Shown here in pieces: positions 35,624-44,817 of a stretch of 64,000 nt of DNA. This DNA comes from Kitasatospora sp. MAP5-34 (GTDB taxonomy: Bacteria > Actinomycetota > Actinomycetes > Streptomycetales > Streptomycetaceae). The notes under the pieces are model-generated. The model saw only the letters and a program-made list of their open reading frames with translations, was not told the DNA's origin and searched no databases. Where the stretch lies: assembly GCF_029894335.1 (NCBI RefSeq), contig NZ_JARXZC010000022.1, forward strand, positions 52,911-116,910. Reading direction: 5' to 3'. Numbering within the stretch: the stretch's first letter is position 1; each line of letters starts with the position of its first letter. The position numbers and the translations under genes are program-made.

Positions 35624-38333
35624 CACCAACGGCCCGGCTCTGGTCGGGCGGCAGCAGGAGACGGACCTGCTGGCGGCAGCCCTGGAGCAGGCCGCAAGCG
35701 GCGGGGGCGGCTCGGCCGTCCTGCTGCGCGGCGAGGCCGGTATCGGCAAGAGCGCGCTGCTGGAGTGGACCGGGCAGCGGGCGCGCGAGCGCGGCTTCGC
35801 CGTGCTGCGGGCGGTCGGCGTCGAGGCGGAGACGGAGTTCGCCTTCGGCGCCCTCCACCAGGCCGCCTGGCCACTGCTGCAGCGCTCCCGTGCCCTGGCG
35901 CCCCACCAGCGGGACGCGCTGGAGAGCGCCTTCGGCGGCCACGCGGGAACCCCGCCGAGCGGCTTCGCCGTCGGGGCAGCCGCGCTCGCGCTGCTCGACG
36001 AGGCGGCGCGCGGCGGCCCGCTGCTGCTCGTCCTCGACGATCTGCACTGGATCGACTCCTCCAGCGCGACCGTGTTCGCCTTCCTTCGTCGGCGCTGCGC
36101 GGAACTGCCGCTGGTGATCGTCGGCGCGAGCCGCCCCGACGGTGCGGCGGCGGAGGCGTGGCCGCCGGAGCCCGTCGAGGTACGGGCGCTGTCCCGCCCG
36201 GACGCGGCCGCACTGCTGCTGCGCCGCCACCCGGAGCTGGCCAGCACAGCGGCCGACCGGCTCCTCGACGAGGCGGCGGGGAATCCGCTGGCGCTCGTGG
36301 AGCTGCCACGGCAGCTGCGCGGCGAGCAGCAGCGAGGCGTGGCTCCGCTGCCCGACCGGCTGCCCCTGGGGCGGCGGTTGGAGCGGATGTTCGCCGAGCG
36401 GCTGGCCTCGCTGACTCCTGCGGCCGGGCGCGTTCTGCTGCTGGCGGCGCTCGCCACCGGCACGGCCGGCGGCAGCGCGGCGTGGTCGTGCGGGACGGCG
36501 GGCGGTGACGCGGAGGCGGCCTTGGAGCGGATCGAGGCGGACGGCCTCGCGCGGCTCGACCCGGCCGGACGACTGGTCTTCCGGCACCCGCTGGTCCGTA
36601 CGGCCGTGATCTCGACGGCGTCGGAGGCCGCGCGGCGCGAGGCCCACCGCGTCCTCGCCGGGCTCCTCGCACCGGACGACCCCCGACGGCTGGTCCACGA
36701 GGCGTCGGCGGCACTGCTCCCGGACGAAGCGCTCGCGGGCCGCCTGCAGGACGCCGGCCGCCGACTCGCCCGGCGCGGCGGCGACGCGGAAGGCGCGCTG
36801 CTGCTCGACCGGGCCGCCGCGCTCAGCGCCGACCCCGACGAGCGGGCCCGCAGGCTCACCTGGGCGGCCGTGATGGCGGCCCGGGGCGGCCAACTACACC
36901 ACACCGCCGCCCTGGTGGCGGAGCTGAAGCGCGCCCCGGTGCCACCGGACATCGCCCCGCTGTTCGCGTACGCGGTGGTGTACGTCGACCAGAGCCACCG
37001 GATCGACTTCGAGTCCTCCTCCACCCTGCTGCCCGCAGCCCTCGACGCCCTGACGACGCCCGGCGCCGAGTCCTTCGGCGGACTGGCCGAGCAGGTGTAC
37101 TTCAAACTGCTTCTCGCCGCAACCTACACGGACGATCCCAGAGCCTGGGAGGCCCTGGCCCGGCACCGGGAGAACGTCTCCGAGCCGGGCCGACTCTGCC
37201 ACCGCGCCTGGACCGAGCCGTCCCGGGGCGTGGCCGAGGAGCTGTGCACGGTGGTCGACGGAATGAACGCGGAGCAGGAGGCGGGGGCGGCCTGGCTCCT
37301 GCTGTGGACCGCCTCGGCAGTCGACAGCGCCGACGGCGACCTGTGGCGGCGCTTCACCGGGCTGCACGGCTACGCCACCCAGGGCTCGGTGGCGAAGGCC
37401 AAGTCCTACCAGGACTTCCTGCGCGGCCGCTGGGACCTGGGACCCGTCTGCCTGCGCGAGGCCGACTCCGCGGAGGAACTCGGCTACCACTGCAACGCAC
37501 TGATGTTCCGCCACTACTACGCCCACTTCCTCGCCGGCCGGGGCGACGAGGCGGGGTTGCGGGAGATCGAGCAGCTCATCAGGCCGACCGCCATGCGGGC
37601 CGGCCTGCGGTTCGTCCTGGACCGGCTGACCCATCTGCGGGGCTTGGCAGCCCTTGCCCACGGACGGCGCGAGCAGGCGTACGCGCACTTCGCCGAGATC
37701 ACTCCGCCCGGACGGCGGCCCGGCGGCCTGCCCTGGTTCCACGTACTGCTCTTCGACCTCGTGGACGCTGCCGTGCACACGGGCCGGCACCGCGAGGCAC
37801 GCGCACACGTCGCCGCCGCGCGGGCCGAGCGATCTGCGGAGCTGTCCGGCCACCACGCCTTCGTACTGGCCGCAGCCGCCGCCCTGGCCTCGGACGACGA
37901 CAGCGCCGACACCGCCTACCGCGCGGCGTACGCCGTGCCGGGAGCCGAACAGTGGATCTTCGAACTCGCCCGCCTGCGGCTGGCCCACGGCTCGTGGCTG
38001 CGCCGCCGGGGCCGTGCCGAGGCCCGGGACGTCCTGCGCGCGGCGCACCACGTCTTCCGCAGGCTCCAGGCCGATCCCTGGGCGCAGCGCTGCGAGGAGG
38101 AACTCCGGGCGGCGGGCGACCTGGTGGCACCGGCACCCGGCACCTCGGTCGCCGGGCTGACCGGCCAGGAGCTGCGGATCGCCCGGCTCGCCGCGACCGG
38201 CATGAGCAACAAGGAGATCGGCAACGCGCTCCGCCTGTCGCCCCGGACCGTCGCGGCGCACCTGTACAAGATCTTTCCCAAGCTCGGCATCACCTCGCGG
38301 GCCGCGCTCGCCCACGCGCTCGCCACGCGCTGA
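35613..38333 (+). CDS. LAL-family LuxR transcriptional regulator
   Basis: The 906-residue protein is a large ATP-binding LuxR regulator: Walker A GEAGIGKS near residue 45, a Walker B-type LLLVLDDLHW, a TPR-like middle, and a C-terminal LuxR helix-turn-helix (ELRIARLAATGMSNKEIGNAL, SPRTVAAHLYKIFPKLGI). LAL proteins respond to ligands such as sugars or antibiotics. Its start lies inside cydC (11 bp overlap), so it is probably co-transcribed with cydABCD and may control it; target genes cannot be inferred. Confidence 0.9.
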   Translation: MRRDTNGPALVGRQQETDLLAAALEQAASGGGGSAVLLRGEAGIGKSALLEWTGQRARERGFAVLRAVGVEAETEFAFGALHQAAWPLLQRSRALAPHQRDALESAFGGHAGTPPSGFAVGAAALALLDEAARGGPLLLVLDDLHWIDSSSATVFAFLRRRCAELPLVIVGASRPDGAAAEAWPPEPVEVRALSRPDAAALLLRRHPELASTAADRLLDEAAGNPLALVELPRQLRGEQQRGVAPLPDRLPLGRRLERMFAERLASLTPAAGRVLLLAALATGTAGGSAAWSCGTAGGDAEAALERIEADGLARLDPAGRLVFRHPLVRTAVISTASEAARREAHRVLAGLLAPDDPRRLVHEASAALLPDEALAGRLQDAGRRLARRGGDAEGALLLDRAAALSADPDERARRLTWAAVMAARGGQLHHTAALVAELKRAPVPPDIAPLFAYAVVYVDQSHRIDFESSSTLLPAALDALTTPGAESFGGLAEQVYFKLLLAATYTDDPRAWEALARHRENVSEPGRLCHRAWTEPSRGVAEELCTVVDGMNAEQEAGAAWLLLWTASAVDSADGDLWRRFTGLHGYATQGSVAKAKSYQDFLRGRWDLGPVCLREADSAEELGYHCNALMFRHYYAHFLAGRGDEAGLREIEQLIRPTAMRAGLRFVLDRLTHLRGLAALAHGRREQAYAHFAEITPPGRRPGGLPWFHVLLFDLVDAAVHTGRHREARAHVAAARAERSAELSGHHAFVLAAAAALASDDDSADTAYRAAYAVPGAEQWIFELARLRLAHGSWLRRRGRAEARDVLRAAHHVFRRLQADPWAQRCEEELRAAGDLVAPAPGTSVAGLTGQELRIARLAATGMSNKEIGNALRLSPRTVAAHLYKIFPKLGITSRAALAHALATR

Positions 38334-38369
38334 GGCCCTTCGGTCGCCGGTGTACGGCCCGTGCACCGC

Positions 38370-38396
38370 GTCCGGTCCGACAGTGTACGACCGGAC
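38370..38396. promoter_or_regulatory. Inverted repeat upstream of AraC regulator gene
   Basis: The arms GTCCGGTC (38370-38377) and GACCGGAC (38389-38396) are exact reverse complements around an 11-base loop. They lie between the LAL gene end and the AraC gene start and may be a terminator or an operator. Confidence 0.45.
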
Positions 38397-38489
38397 CGCC
38401 CCGCAGACCGGCAGTCAAATGACCTACCACGCCTGCCCATCTGCGAACCAGGCTGACGTCGCAGCGCATCGGCCGAAAGGGGCAGTCAG

Positions 38490-39548
38490 GTGAACGTGCT
38501 GGTGACGACCGCATCCGTCCCGGACGAGGAGAAGGCGGCGTTCTGGGGAGAAGCGGTGTCGCGGACACTGGTTCCGGTGGAGGTGGCGCCACCGGCCGGT
38601 CGGCCGTTCGAGGGCAGCCTGGAGTCGCACCGGCTGGGATACGTGCGAGTGTCCACGCTGGCGGCGGACGCGACCCGGGTGTCCCGTACGCCCGGGCTGA
38701 TCGCACGGTCCCCGCAGGCGGAGCCGCAGGTGGGGGTGGGAGTACAGGTGTCCGGCCGCGCCGTCCTGGTGCAGGACGGACGTCGGGCGGAGGTGGCGGA
38801 GGGCGGCCTCGTGCTGTACGACACCGCGCGGCCGTACTTTTTCGACTACCCGGAGCGCTTCCGCTCCCACGTGTTCCAGGTGCCGCGCAGACTACTGGCT
38901 GTGCCGGAGTCCGACATCCGGCAGGCGGCGGGGACGGCCGTCACCCCCACCGAGGGGTTCGGCGCCGTCCTGCTGCCTTTCCTCGGCAGGCTGGCCGCCT
39001 CCGCACACTCCTGCCCCGCTTCCGTCGGCGATCGCTTGGGCGGCAGTTTCGCCGACCTGCTGATCACGCTCATCGCCCACCTCACCGGGCCGACGGCCAC
39101 CGACCCTCACACCTCGAACGGCCATCTCGTCCGGCGGGTGCGGGACCATATCGACCGCCACCTGGGCGATCCGGAGCTGTCACCGGAGATCATCGCCCAG
39201 GCGCATCACATCTCGGTGCGCTACCTGCACCGGCTCTTCGAGAGCGAAGGGGTGACGGTGGGCCGGTTCATCCAGCAGTGCCGGCTGGAGGCGTGCGCCC
39301 GGGAGCTGGCCCGGCGCAGCCGTACCGCGCCGACGGTGTCGGCCGTCGCCCAGCGGTGGGGCTTCGTCAACCCGGCGCATTTCAGCCGGGCCTTCCGCGC
39401 CGCCTACGGGATGTCCCCGAGCGACTGGCGCGCGCGCCGTACCTCCGAAGGAGCGGCCGGCCCGCCGGGCCGTGCCTGCCCGCCCGGAGCCGTGCGCGGT
39501 GGAGCAAGTGGCAGTGCCTTCTCGGCAGCATGGCCGGCCGATCGGTGA
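38490..39548 (+). CDS. AraC-family transcriptional regulator
   Basis: About 352 residues with an N-terminal ligand-binding half (AraC_binding_2 type: SHRLGYVRVSTL, GLVLYDTARPY) and a C-terminal double helix-turn-helix (SVRYLHRLFESEGVTVGRF and WGFVNPAHFSRAFRAAYGMSPSDWR). The start is GTG with GAAAGGGG upstream. It is a close paralogue of the regulator at 40484-41572; both flank the esterase gene at 39602-40579, which they may regulate. Confidence 0.9.
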   Translation: MNVLVTTASVPDEEKAAFWGEAVSRTLVPVEVAPPAGRPFEGSLESHRLGYVRVSTLAADATRVSRTPGLIARSPQAEPQVGVGVQVSGRAVLVQDGRRAEVAEGGLVLYDTARPYFFDYPERFRSHVFQVPRRLLAVPESDIRQAAGTAVTPTEGFGAVLLPFLGRLAASAHSCPASVGDRLGGSFADLLITLIAHLTGPTATDPHTSNGHLVRRVRDHIDRHLGDPELSPEIIAQAHHISVRYLHRLFESEGVTVGRFIQQCRLEACARELARRSRTAPTVSAVAQRWGFVNPAHFSRAFRAAYGMSPSDWRARRTSEGAAGPPGRACPPGAVRGGASGSAFSAAWPADR

Positions 39549-39601
39549 CTAGCGTGCTGAGTGTCATCCGGCCCGACCGGCCGCTACGCCAGGAGACCTG
39601 A

Positions 39602-40579
39602 GTGTCCGACACCGCCCCTTCGTACTCGCGGCCCCCGGTGCTCGAAAGCGCGCTTCAGGACTTAGTGGCTGCCCACGCCCGCCGGCCCGCCGCAGCGGGC
39701 GAGGAGCTCCCGTACCTCTCCTTCCTCCCCCTGGACGACGGGCCGGACGACCCGCAGGACACGACCGCCGAATGGTTCGTGCTGCCCGGCGGACCGGCCG
39801 GGCCCGTCCGGGTCCAGGTGGTCAGGCCGGTCGGCGCCGACGAACCGACCCCGGTGGTGCTGTTCCTGCACGGAATCGGCTGGGCGCTGGGGGACGCCGC
39901 CACCTACGGCCGCCTCCTGCGCGAGTTCGCGGTGGGGGCCGACGCCGCGGTGGTGTTCGTCGACTACGACCGGGCGCCCCTCACGCGCTACCCGGTGGCC
40001 GTCGAACAGTGCTACGCCGTCGCCGAGTGGATACACGCGCACGGCCACGGGATCGGGCTCGACGGGCGCCGGATCGCGGCCGTGGGCGACTCGGCGGGTG
40101 CCAACCTGGTCGCGGCACTGACCCTGCTCGCCCGGCAGCGGGGCGGCGTGCGGCTGGTGCACCAGGTCCTGGTGTGTCCGGTGACCGCCGCCGACTTCGA
40201 CACCCCTTCCTACCGCCAGTTCGCCGAGGGGTACTTCCTGCGCCGCGACGACATGCGCCGGTTCTGGGATGCCTACCTGCCCGACCTGCCCCGCCGACGT
40301 GAGGCCACCGCCGCGCCCCTACGCGCCACCCTGGAACAACTCGCCGGGCTCCCACCGGCGCTGGTGGTCACCGCCGAGGCCGACGTCCTGCGGGACGAGG
40401 GCGAAGCGTACGCGGCCAGGCTCCGCGCGGCCGGGGTCCCGGTGGTGGCCACCCGCTACCAGGGCATCATGCACGGCTTCCTGCTACTCGACGCGGTCTG
40501 TCCCACCGACACCGCCCGGGCCGCGTTCATCCAGGCCGTGGACACCCTGCACATCGCCCTGCACCGGCAGTTGGGGTGA
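39602..40579 (+). CDS. HSL-family alpha/beta-hydrolase (esterase), paralogue of 27682-28653
   Basis: The 325-residue enzyme has HGIGWALGD oxyanion region, nucleophile Ser in GDSAGAN, Asp in EADVLRDE and His in IMHGF, and aligns with the paralogue at 27682-28653 along its length. The start is GTG with AGGAG upstream. The 3' end overlaps the end of the oppositely oriented AraC gene by 96 bp. Confidence 0.9.
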   Translation: MSDTAPSYSRPPVLESALQDLVAAHARRPAAAGEELPYLSFLPLDDGPDDPQDTTAEWFVLPGGPAGPVRVQVVRPVGADEPTPVVLFLHGIGWALGDAATYGRLLREFAVGADAAVVFVDYDRAPLTRYPVAVEQCYAVAEWIHAHGHGIGLDGRRIAAVGDSAGANLVAALTLLARQRGGVRLVHQVLVCPVTAADFDTPSYRQFAEGYFLRRDDMRRFWDAYLPDLPRRREATAAPLRATLEQLAGLPPALVVTAEADVLRDEGEAYAARLRAAGVPVVATRYQGIMHGFLLLDAVCPTDTARAAFIQAVDTLHIALHRQLG

Positions 40580-41572
40580 GGCGGCCAGGGCACCCTGGGA
40601 CGGGGCCGTGCTGATGGTCGCGCTGCGCCATTCCCGTGGCGACATGCCGTATGCGGTTCGGAAGACCCGGCTGAAGTGGGCGGCGTTGACGAAACCCCAG
40701 CGTTGGGCGACCGAGGACACGGTCGGGCTGACCCGCCCACGGCGCGCGAGTTCACGGCTGCACTCCTCCAGCCGGCGCTGCTGTATCCACCGGGTGACCG
40801 TGGTCCCCTCGCCCTCGAAGAGTCTGTGCAGGTAGCGGACGGAGATGTGGTGGTAGGCGGCAATCGTCCTGGGGGAGAGATCGCGATCCGACAGGTGATC
40901 GTTGACGTAGCCACGCACGCGCAACGCCATGCCGCCTCCGGCACTCCCCCGGTCCGCCGGCCCGCTCCCTGCGGTCTGCTCGGTGATCAGTGCGGCCAGC
41001 AGATCTCCGACGGTGCCCGCCAGCTGTTCGCCCACGCGGGGGCTGCACTGCCCGGCGGCGGCGGTGGCCAGCGCGGTCAGGAAGGGCGCGAGCATTCCCG
41101 CCACACCCGCGTCCGGGGGAAGTTCCCGCGCGGTGAAGCGGTGGATGTCCGCCTCGGGCATCGCCAGGACGCGGCGGGGTAGTTGGAAGACGTGCAGGCG
41201 GAAGGCCTCGGGCTGGTCGAGGGTGTAGGGACGGGTCGTGTCGTAGACCACGAGCCCGCCCGGCGCCAGCTGGGCGGTCCGCCCGTCCTGGGCCAGCTCG
41301 CCGCACCCGGAGCTCTGCAGTCCGACGGACACGAACTTCCGGTCGGACTGCGCGATGTGCCGGTGTGTACGGCTCATCCGCTGCGGGTCCGCCTCGATGG
41401 TGGAGACCTGGAGGTAACCCAGACGGTGCGAGGTGATCCGGCCCGAGAACGGCGTCCTGACGCGGGAGGTGACCGCTTGCGGGACGAGCGTACGAGTCAG
41501 AGCCTGGTTCCAGTAGTCGAGCTTGTCGTCGTCCGGCACGCAAGCCGTGTTCAGTACGACATCCAGCGACAT
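40484..41572 (-). CDS. AraC-family transcriptional regulator, paralogue of 38490-39548
   Basis: About 362 residues with the same layout as its paralogue: ligand-binding half (SHRLGYLQVSTI, GGLVVYDTTRPY) and C-terminal AraC DNA-binding domain (SVRYLHRLFEGEGTTVTRW, WGFVNAAHFSRVFRTAYGMSPREWR). ATG 41572 follows GGGGGGAGAG. The last 35 or so residues come from antisense reading of the convergent esterase gene's 3' end and may have no function. It is divergent neither from the esterase nor from the sugar importer, but likely controls local genes. Confidence 0.88.
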   Translation of the reverse strand: MSLDVVLNTACVPDDDKLDYWNQALTRTLVPQAVTSRVRTPFSGRITSHRLGYLQVSTIEADPQRMSRTHRHIAQSDRKFVSVGLQSSGCGELAQDGRTAQLAPGGLVVYDTTRPYTLDQPEAFRLHVFQLPRRVLAMPEADIHRFTARELPPDAGVAGMLAPFLTALATAAAGQCSPRVGEQLAGTVGDLLAALITEQTAGSGPADRGSAGGGMALRVRGYVNDHLSDRDLSPRTIAAYHHISVRYLHRLFEGEGTTVTRWIQQRRLEECSRELARRGRVSPTVSSVAQRWGFVNAAHFSRVFRTAYGMSPREWRSATISTAPSQGALAASPQLPVQGDVQGVHGLDERGPGGVGGTDRVE

Positions 41573-41664
41573 GCTCTCCCCCCTCAGCAGGTGTGCCTTC
41601 GGAACACTGCCAGCGGGCCTGGGTCGGCACATCGCGTGAATCCGCTAGATCAGGAGTGCGGCCC

Positions 41665-42480
41665 TCACCTGCCGGACCCGCTGGTGGCGCCGGCCGCGAC
41701 ATGACGCTGAGCGACGACCAGCAGCACGGCCGCCGGGACGGAGGCCAGAACTGCGGTGGCCATGACGGCGTTCCACTGGTTCGTCTGAGCACCGATGTAC
41801 TGGTAGATGCCGACAGTGACCGGCCGTACGGTCTCCGTGGTGGTCAGCGTGAGGGCGAACAGGAGGTCGCTCCAGGCGAAGAGGAAGGTGAAGAGGCCGG
41901 CCGTGATCAACGCGTTCACGCTCATCGGGAGCACCACGGATCGGAGGACGCGCAGTCTCCCGGCGCCGTCCACCCGCGCGGCCTCGGTGATCTCCCGGGG
42001 AATGCCCTGCATGAACGCACGCATGATGATGATCGCGAAGGGGACTCCTGCGGTGGAGTCGGCGAGGATCAGCCCGAGGTAGGAGTTCAGGAGTCCCAGG
42101 TCGTTGTAGGCGCTGTAGAGCGCGTTGGCCACGACGATGCTCGGCACCATCTGGGTAACCAGAATGCCGAAGAGCACGAGATCGGTCCCTCTGACGGGGA
42201 ACCGGGCCAGCGCGTAGGCCGCCGGAGCGGCGAGCCCGAGGCTGAGCGTCACGCTGCCGAGGGCCACGACGAGGCTGGTGACGAGGCCCGGTCCCTGGTC
42301 GCGCAACGCGGTGACGTAACCGCTGAAGTCCGGGTGGGAGGGGAACCAGCCTCCCCGCAGTGTGCTGCCCGTCGGCTGAAGGGAGGCATTCACCATCCAG
42401 TAGACGGGAAAGAGCATCAGCGCGAGCAGGACGATCCCGACGATCGTGGACGGCCGGCCACGGTTGGGGACGCGCTTCAC
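41665..42480 (-). CDS. Carbohydrate ABC importer permease, MalG type
   Basis: The 271-residue protein has six hydrophobic segments and the EAA motif EITEAARVDGAGRLRVLRSVVLP for contact with the ATPase. It starts with GTG, 11 bases downstream of the partner permease, and completes the substrate-binding protein/permease/permease operon. No ATPase gene is nearby; in Streptomyces the shared ATPase MsiK usually serves such importers. Confidence 0.92.
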   Translation of the reverse strand: MKRVPNRGRPSTIVGIVLLALMLFPVYWMVNASLQPTGSTLRGGWFPSHPDFSGYVTALRDQGPGLVTSLVVALGSVTLSLGLAAPAAYALARFPVRGTDLVLFGILVTQMVPSIVVANALYSAYNDLGLLNSYLGLILADSTAGVPFAIIIMRAFMQGIPREITEAARVDGAGRLRVLRSVVLPMSVNALITAGLFTFLFAWSDLLFALTLTTTETVRPVTVGIYQYIGAQTNQWNAVMATAVLASVPAAVLLVVAQRHVAAGATSGSGR

Positions 42481-42491
42481 GGGATCGCCTC

Positions 42492-43445
42492 TCAGGCGTT
42501 CTGGGCGCGACGGTTGGCGCGCAGGTGGACGAGGGCGAAGACGAGCGAGATGACGACGAGTACGTTGCTCATCGCGGCACCGCGCCCGAATTCGAACTGT
42601 TGGAAGGACAGTTCGTAGGACTGGGTGGCGATGGTCTCCGTGGCGTTGGCCGGTCCTCCGCCTGTCACGACGAGGATGGTGTCCAGCACCTTGACCGTGT
42701 AGACCACGTCCAGCACCAGCAGGACGCTCACCACGGGCCGCAGTAGTGGCCAGGTGATATGGCGGAACGTCGTCACCGGGCCGGCGCCGTCCAGCTGCGC
42801 CGCCTCGTACAGCTGCGTCGGGACGTCCTGCAGCCCGCCGTACAGGATCGTGGTGTTAAAGGGGATCCCGATCCAGACGTTGACGAGCGTCACCGACACG
42901 AGTGCCTGTGAGGTACCGGTGAGCCAGGGGACGCCGGCCGGCAGGACGTGGAGGCCCCGCAGCACGTCGTTGACGACTCCTGAGTCGGCGTCGAGCATCC
43001 ACCGCCACGTCGTCCCGGATGCGACCAGCGGCAGCAGCCACGGCAGCAGCAGGAGCGACCGCAGCACGCGGCTGAGCGGGAAGCTGCGCCGGAAGAACAG
43101 GGCGAAGGCCAGCCCGATCACGAACTGCCCGAATATCGAACCGGCGGTGAACAGGACCGTGGTCAGCAGGGCCTTGGGGAACGGGTCCGACGACAGGATC
43201 TCCGCGTAGTTCTGCAGCCCCACGAACGGTGCGGCACCGGTGTAGAACGTCGTGACCGTGTAGTGCTGGAAGCTCATCACGATGTTCTTGGCGATCGGGT
43301 AGCCGAAGAACAGCAGCAAGTACGCGGCGGCGGGCGCGATGAACATCCACTGGGCGAACAGCTCCCGGAAGCGTGCCCCGGCCACGGCCGACCGAGTCTC
43401 CTTGGGCTGACTCCCCTCAGGAGCCGGTCGCGATCTGCTGCGCAT
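42492..43445 (-). CDS. Carbohydrate ABC importer permease, MalF type
   Basis: The 317-residue protein has the MalF-like N-terminus (FIAPAAAYLLLFFGYPI), six hydrophobic segments and an EAA motif (LYEAAQLDGAGPVTTFRHITWPLLRP). Its start overlaps the 3' end of the binding-protein gene by 29 bp, so the two are tightly coupled. The sugar cannot be assigned. Confidence 0.92.
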   Translation of the reverse strand: MRSRSRPAPEGSQPKETRSAVAGARFRELFAQWMFIAPAAAYLLLFFGYPIAKNIVMSFQHYTVTTFYTGAAPFVGLQNYAEILSSDPFPKALLTTVLFTAGSIFGQFVIGLAFALFFRRSFPLSRVLRSLLLLPWLLPLVASGTTWRWMLDADSGVVNDVLRGLHVLPAGVPWLTGTSQALVSVTLVNVWIGIPFNTTILYGGLQDVPTQLYEAAQLDGAGPVTTFRHITWPLLRPVVSVLLVLDVVYTVKVLDTILVVTGGGPANATETIATQSYELSFQQFEFGRGAAMSNVLVVISLVFALVHLRANRRAQNA

Positions 43446-44673
43446 GCTTGAGTGCTTCCTCCGGCGTCTGCTCGCCCGTCAGCGCGGACTGGATCGCGGT
43501 GTATATCCCGGTCGCCGCCTTCGGCCAGTGGACGCCGAGTTCGCCGGTACGGGCACGGGCCGCTTCGACGCTCTTCGCGAACGCGGCCATCGACGGCTCC
43601 TGCTCGGCGTACTGGGCGGCCACGGCGGAGCGGGAGGGCACGGTGAAGTGCTGCTCGGCCAGGGCGCGCATGTTCGCGGAGTCGTTAAGGCAGGCGAGGA
43701 CCTGGGCGGCCTTCTGCCGCCGGGCCTTGGAATCGCTCTGCGGGACCGTCCACACCTCGCCGCCGAGCGGGGTGACGGGGGTCTGCCCCGCGTGCGGGAC
43801 CGGGATGGTGGCCACCCCCCAGTGCAGGTCCTTCGCCTCGTTCAGGGCGGAGATCCGCCAGGGGCCGTTGATCATCATGGCTGTCCGGCCGGCGACGAAC
43901 TGATCGCTGACGTCGGACTGTTTCCAGTTCAGCACCGACTTCGACATGGACCCGCTCTTCACCAGGTCGACCCACAACTGGAGTGCCTGCGCGGCCTGCG
44001 GGGTGTCCAACTGCTTCTCGTCCCCGCCGTTGGACCACAGGAAGGGCAGGAACTGCCAGGTGCCCTCGAAAGTGGCGTTGGCGTCGACCGCCATGCCGTA
44101 GCGCCCCTGGCGGGTCAGCCTGGCTGCCGCCTGCTTCAGCTCGTCCCAGGTCCTCGGCACGGCGACACCGGCCTCGGCGAGCATGTCCTTGTTGTAGAAG
44201 AGGGCGATCGTGTTGACGTCGGGCGCCAGTCCGTACAGCTTGCCCTGGTACGTGCTCGCCGACAGGATGCCCTTGGCGAAGCCGCTGGAGTCGATGCCGT
44301 ACTGGTCCAGCGGGGTCAGCGCGCCGGTCTGTGCGATCTGCTGCAGGTCGGGGTTGTCCAGCATCAACAGGTCGGGAAGGGTCCGCGACGACGCCTGCTG
44401 AAGGACCTTGGGGATGAGCGACGCCCCCGGAACGCTGCTGTGCTGGACCGCTACGCCGGCGGACTTGCCGCAGGCGGTGAGCAACTCGCCCCACTGGGCG
44501 TGTTCGGGCTCGTCGGAGTAGTAGTCGAGCGCCGTGATGGAGGTGACCCTGCCTGCTGCGGACTCGGTATCGGTTGGGCCACCGCAACCGGTGGCGACCA
44601 GGCCCAGGGCGACGATTCCGGTTCCCAGGCGGGCGGTGATCCGCCGCGCAAGTGGTCTGGTTGGTGAGGTCAT
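43417..44673 (-). CDS. Extracellular sugar-binding lipoprotein of ABC importer
   Basis: About 418 residues. A signal peptide with twin Arg before the hydrophobic core ends in the lipobox VATGC, so the mature protein is lipid-anchored. The rest has the family 1 binding-protein pattern (NKDMLAEAGVAVPRTWDELKQAAARL, GRTAMMINGPWRIS). I chose ATG 44673 because it gives a proper signal sequence; an open reading further upstream to 44805 is not needed. The ligand is unknown. Confidence 0.92.
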   Translation of the reverse strand: MTSPTRPLARRITARLGTGIVALGLVATGCGGPTDTESAAGRVTSITALDYYSDEPEHAQWGELLTACGKSAGVAVQHSSVPGASLIPKVLQQASSRTLPDLLMLDNPDLQQIAQTGALTPLDQYGIDSSGFAKGILSASTYQGKLYGLAPDVNTIALFYNKDMLAEAGVAVPRTWDELKQAAARLTRQGRYGMAVDANATFEGTWQFLPFLWSNGGDEKQLDTPQAAQALQLWVDLVKSGSMSKSVLNWKQSDVSDQFVAGRTAMMINGPWRISALNEAKDLHWGVATIPVPHAGQTPVTPLGGEVWTVPQSDSKARRQKAAQVLACLNDSANMRALAEQHFTVPSRSAVAAQYAEQEPSMAAFAKSVEAARARTGELGVHWPKAATGIYTAIQSALTGEQTPEEALKHAQQIATGS

Positions 44674-44740
44674 TGTGGCGCCTTTACCGAGTGTCGTGGG
44701 TGGCCGGAGTGCCGGTGGAGGTGACGAGGAGAGCCAGAAA

Positions 44741-44766
44741 CTTGAACCTGACGACCTTGAACCTGA
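44741..44766. promoter_or_regulatory. Direct repeat CTTGAACCTGA, period 15 bp, upstream of the importer operon
   Basis: CTTGAACCTGA occurs at 44741-44751 and 44756-44766 in the 144-bp gap between the LAL gene end and the binding-protein gene start. Two head-to-tail sites one and a half helical turns apart fit a regulator site for the importer operon, such as for the adjacent LAL protein. Confidence 0.55.
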
Positions 44767-44817
44767 TGAACCATTGCGGAATTCCTTCAGGCCGTGGCGG
44801 AGCACCAGCAGGTCCGC

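Noticed and set aside
34664..37105. An 813-residue open frame on the minus strand across cydC and the LAL gene
   Set aside because: Rich in Ser, Arg and Ala with no domain; typical antisense shadow of high-GC genes with clear families.
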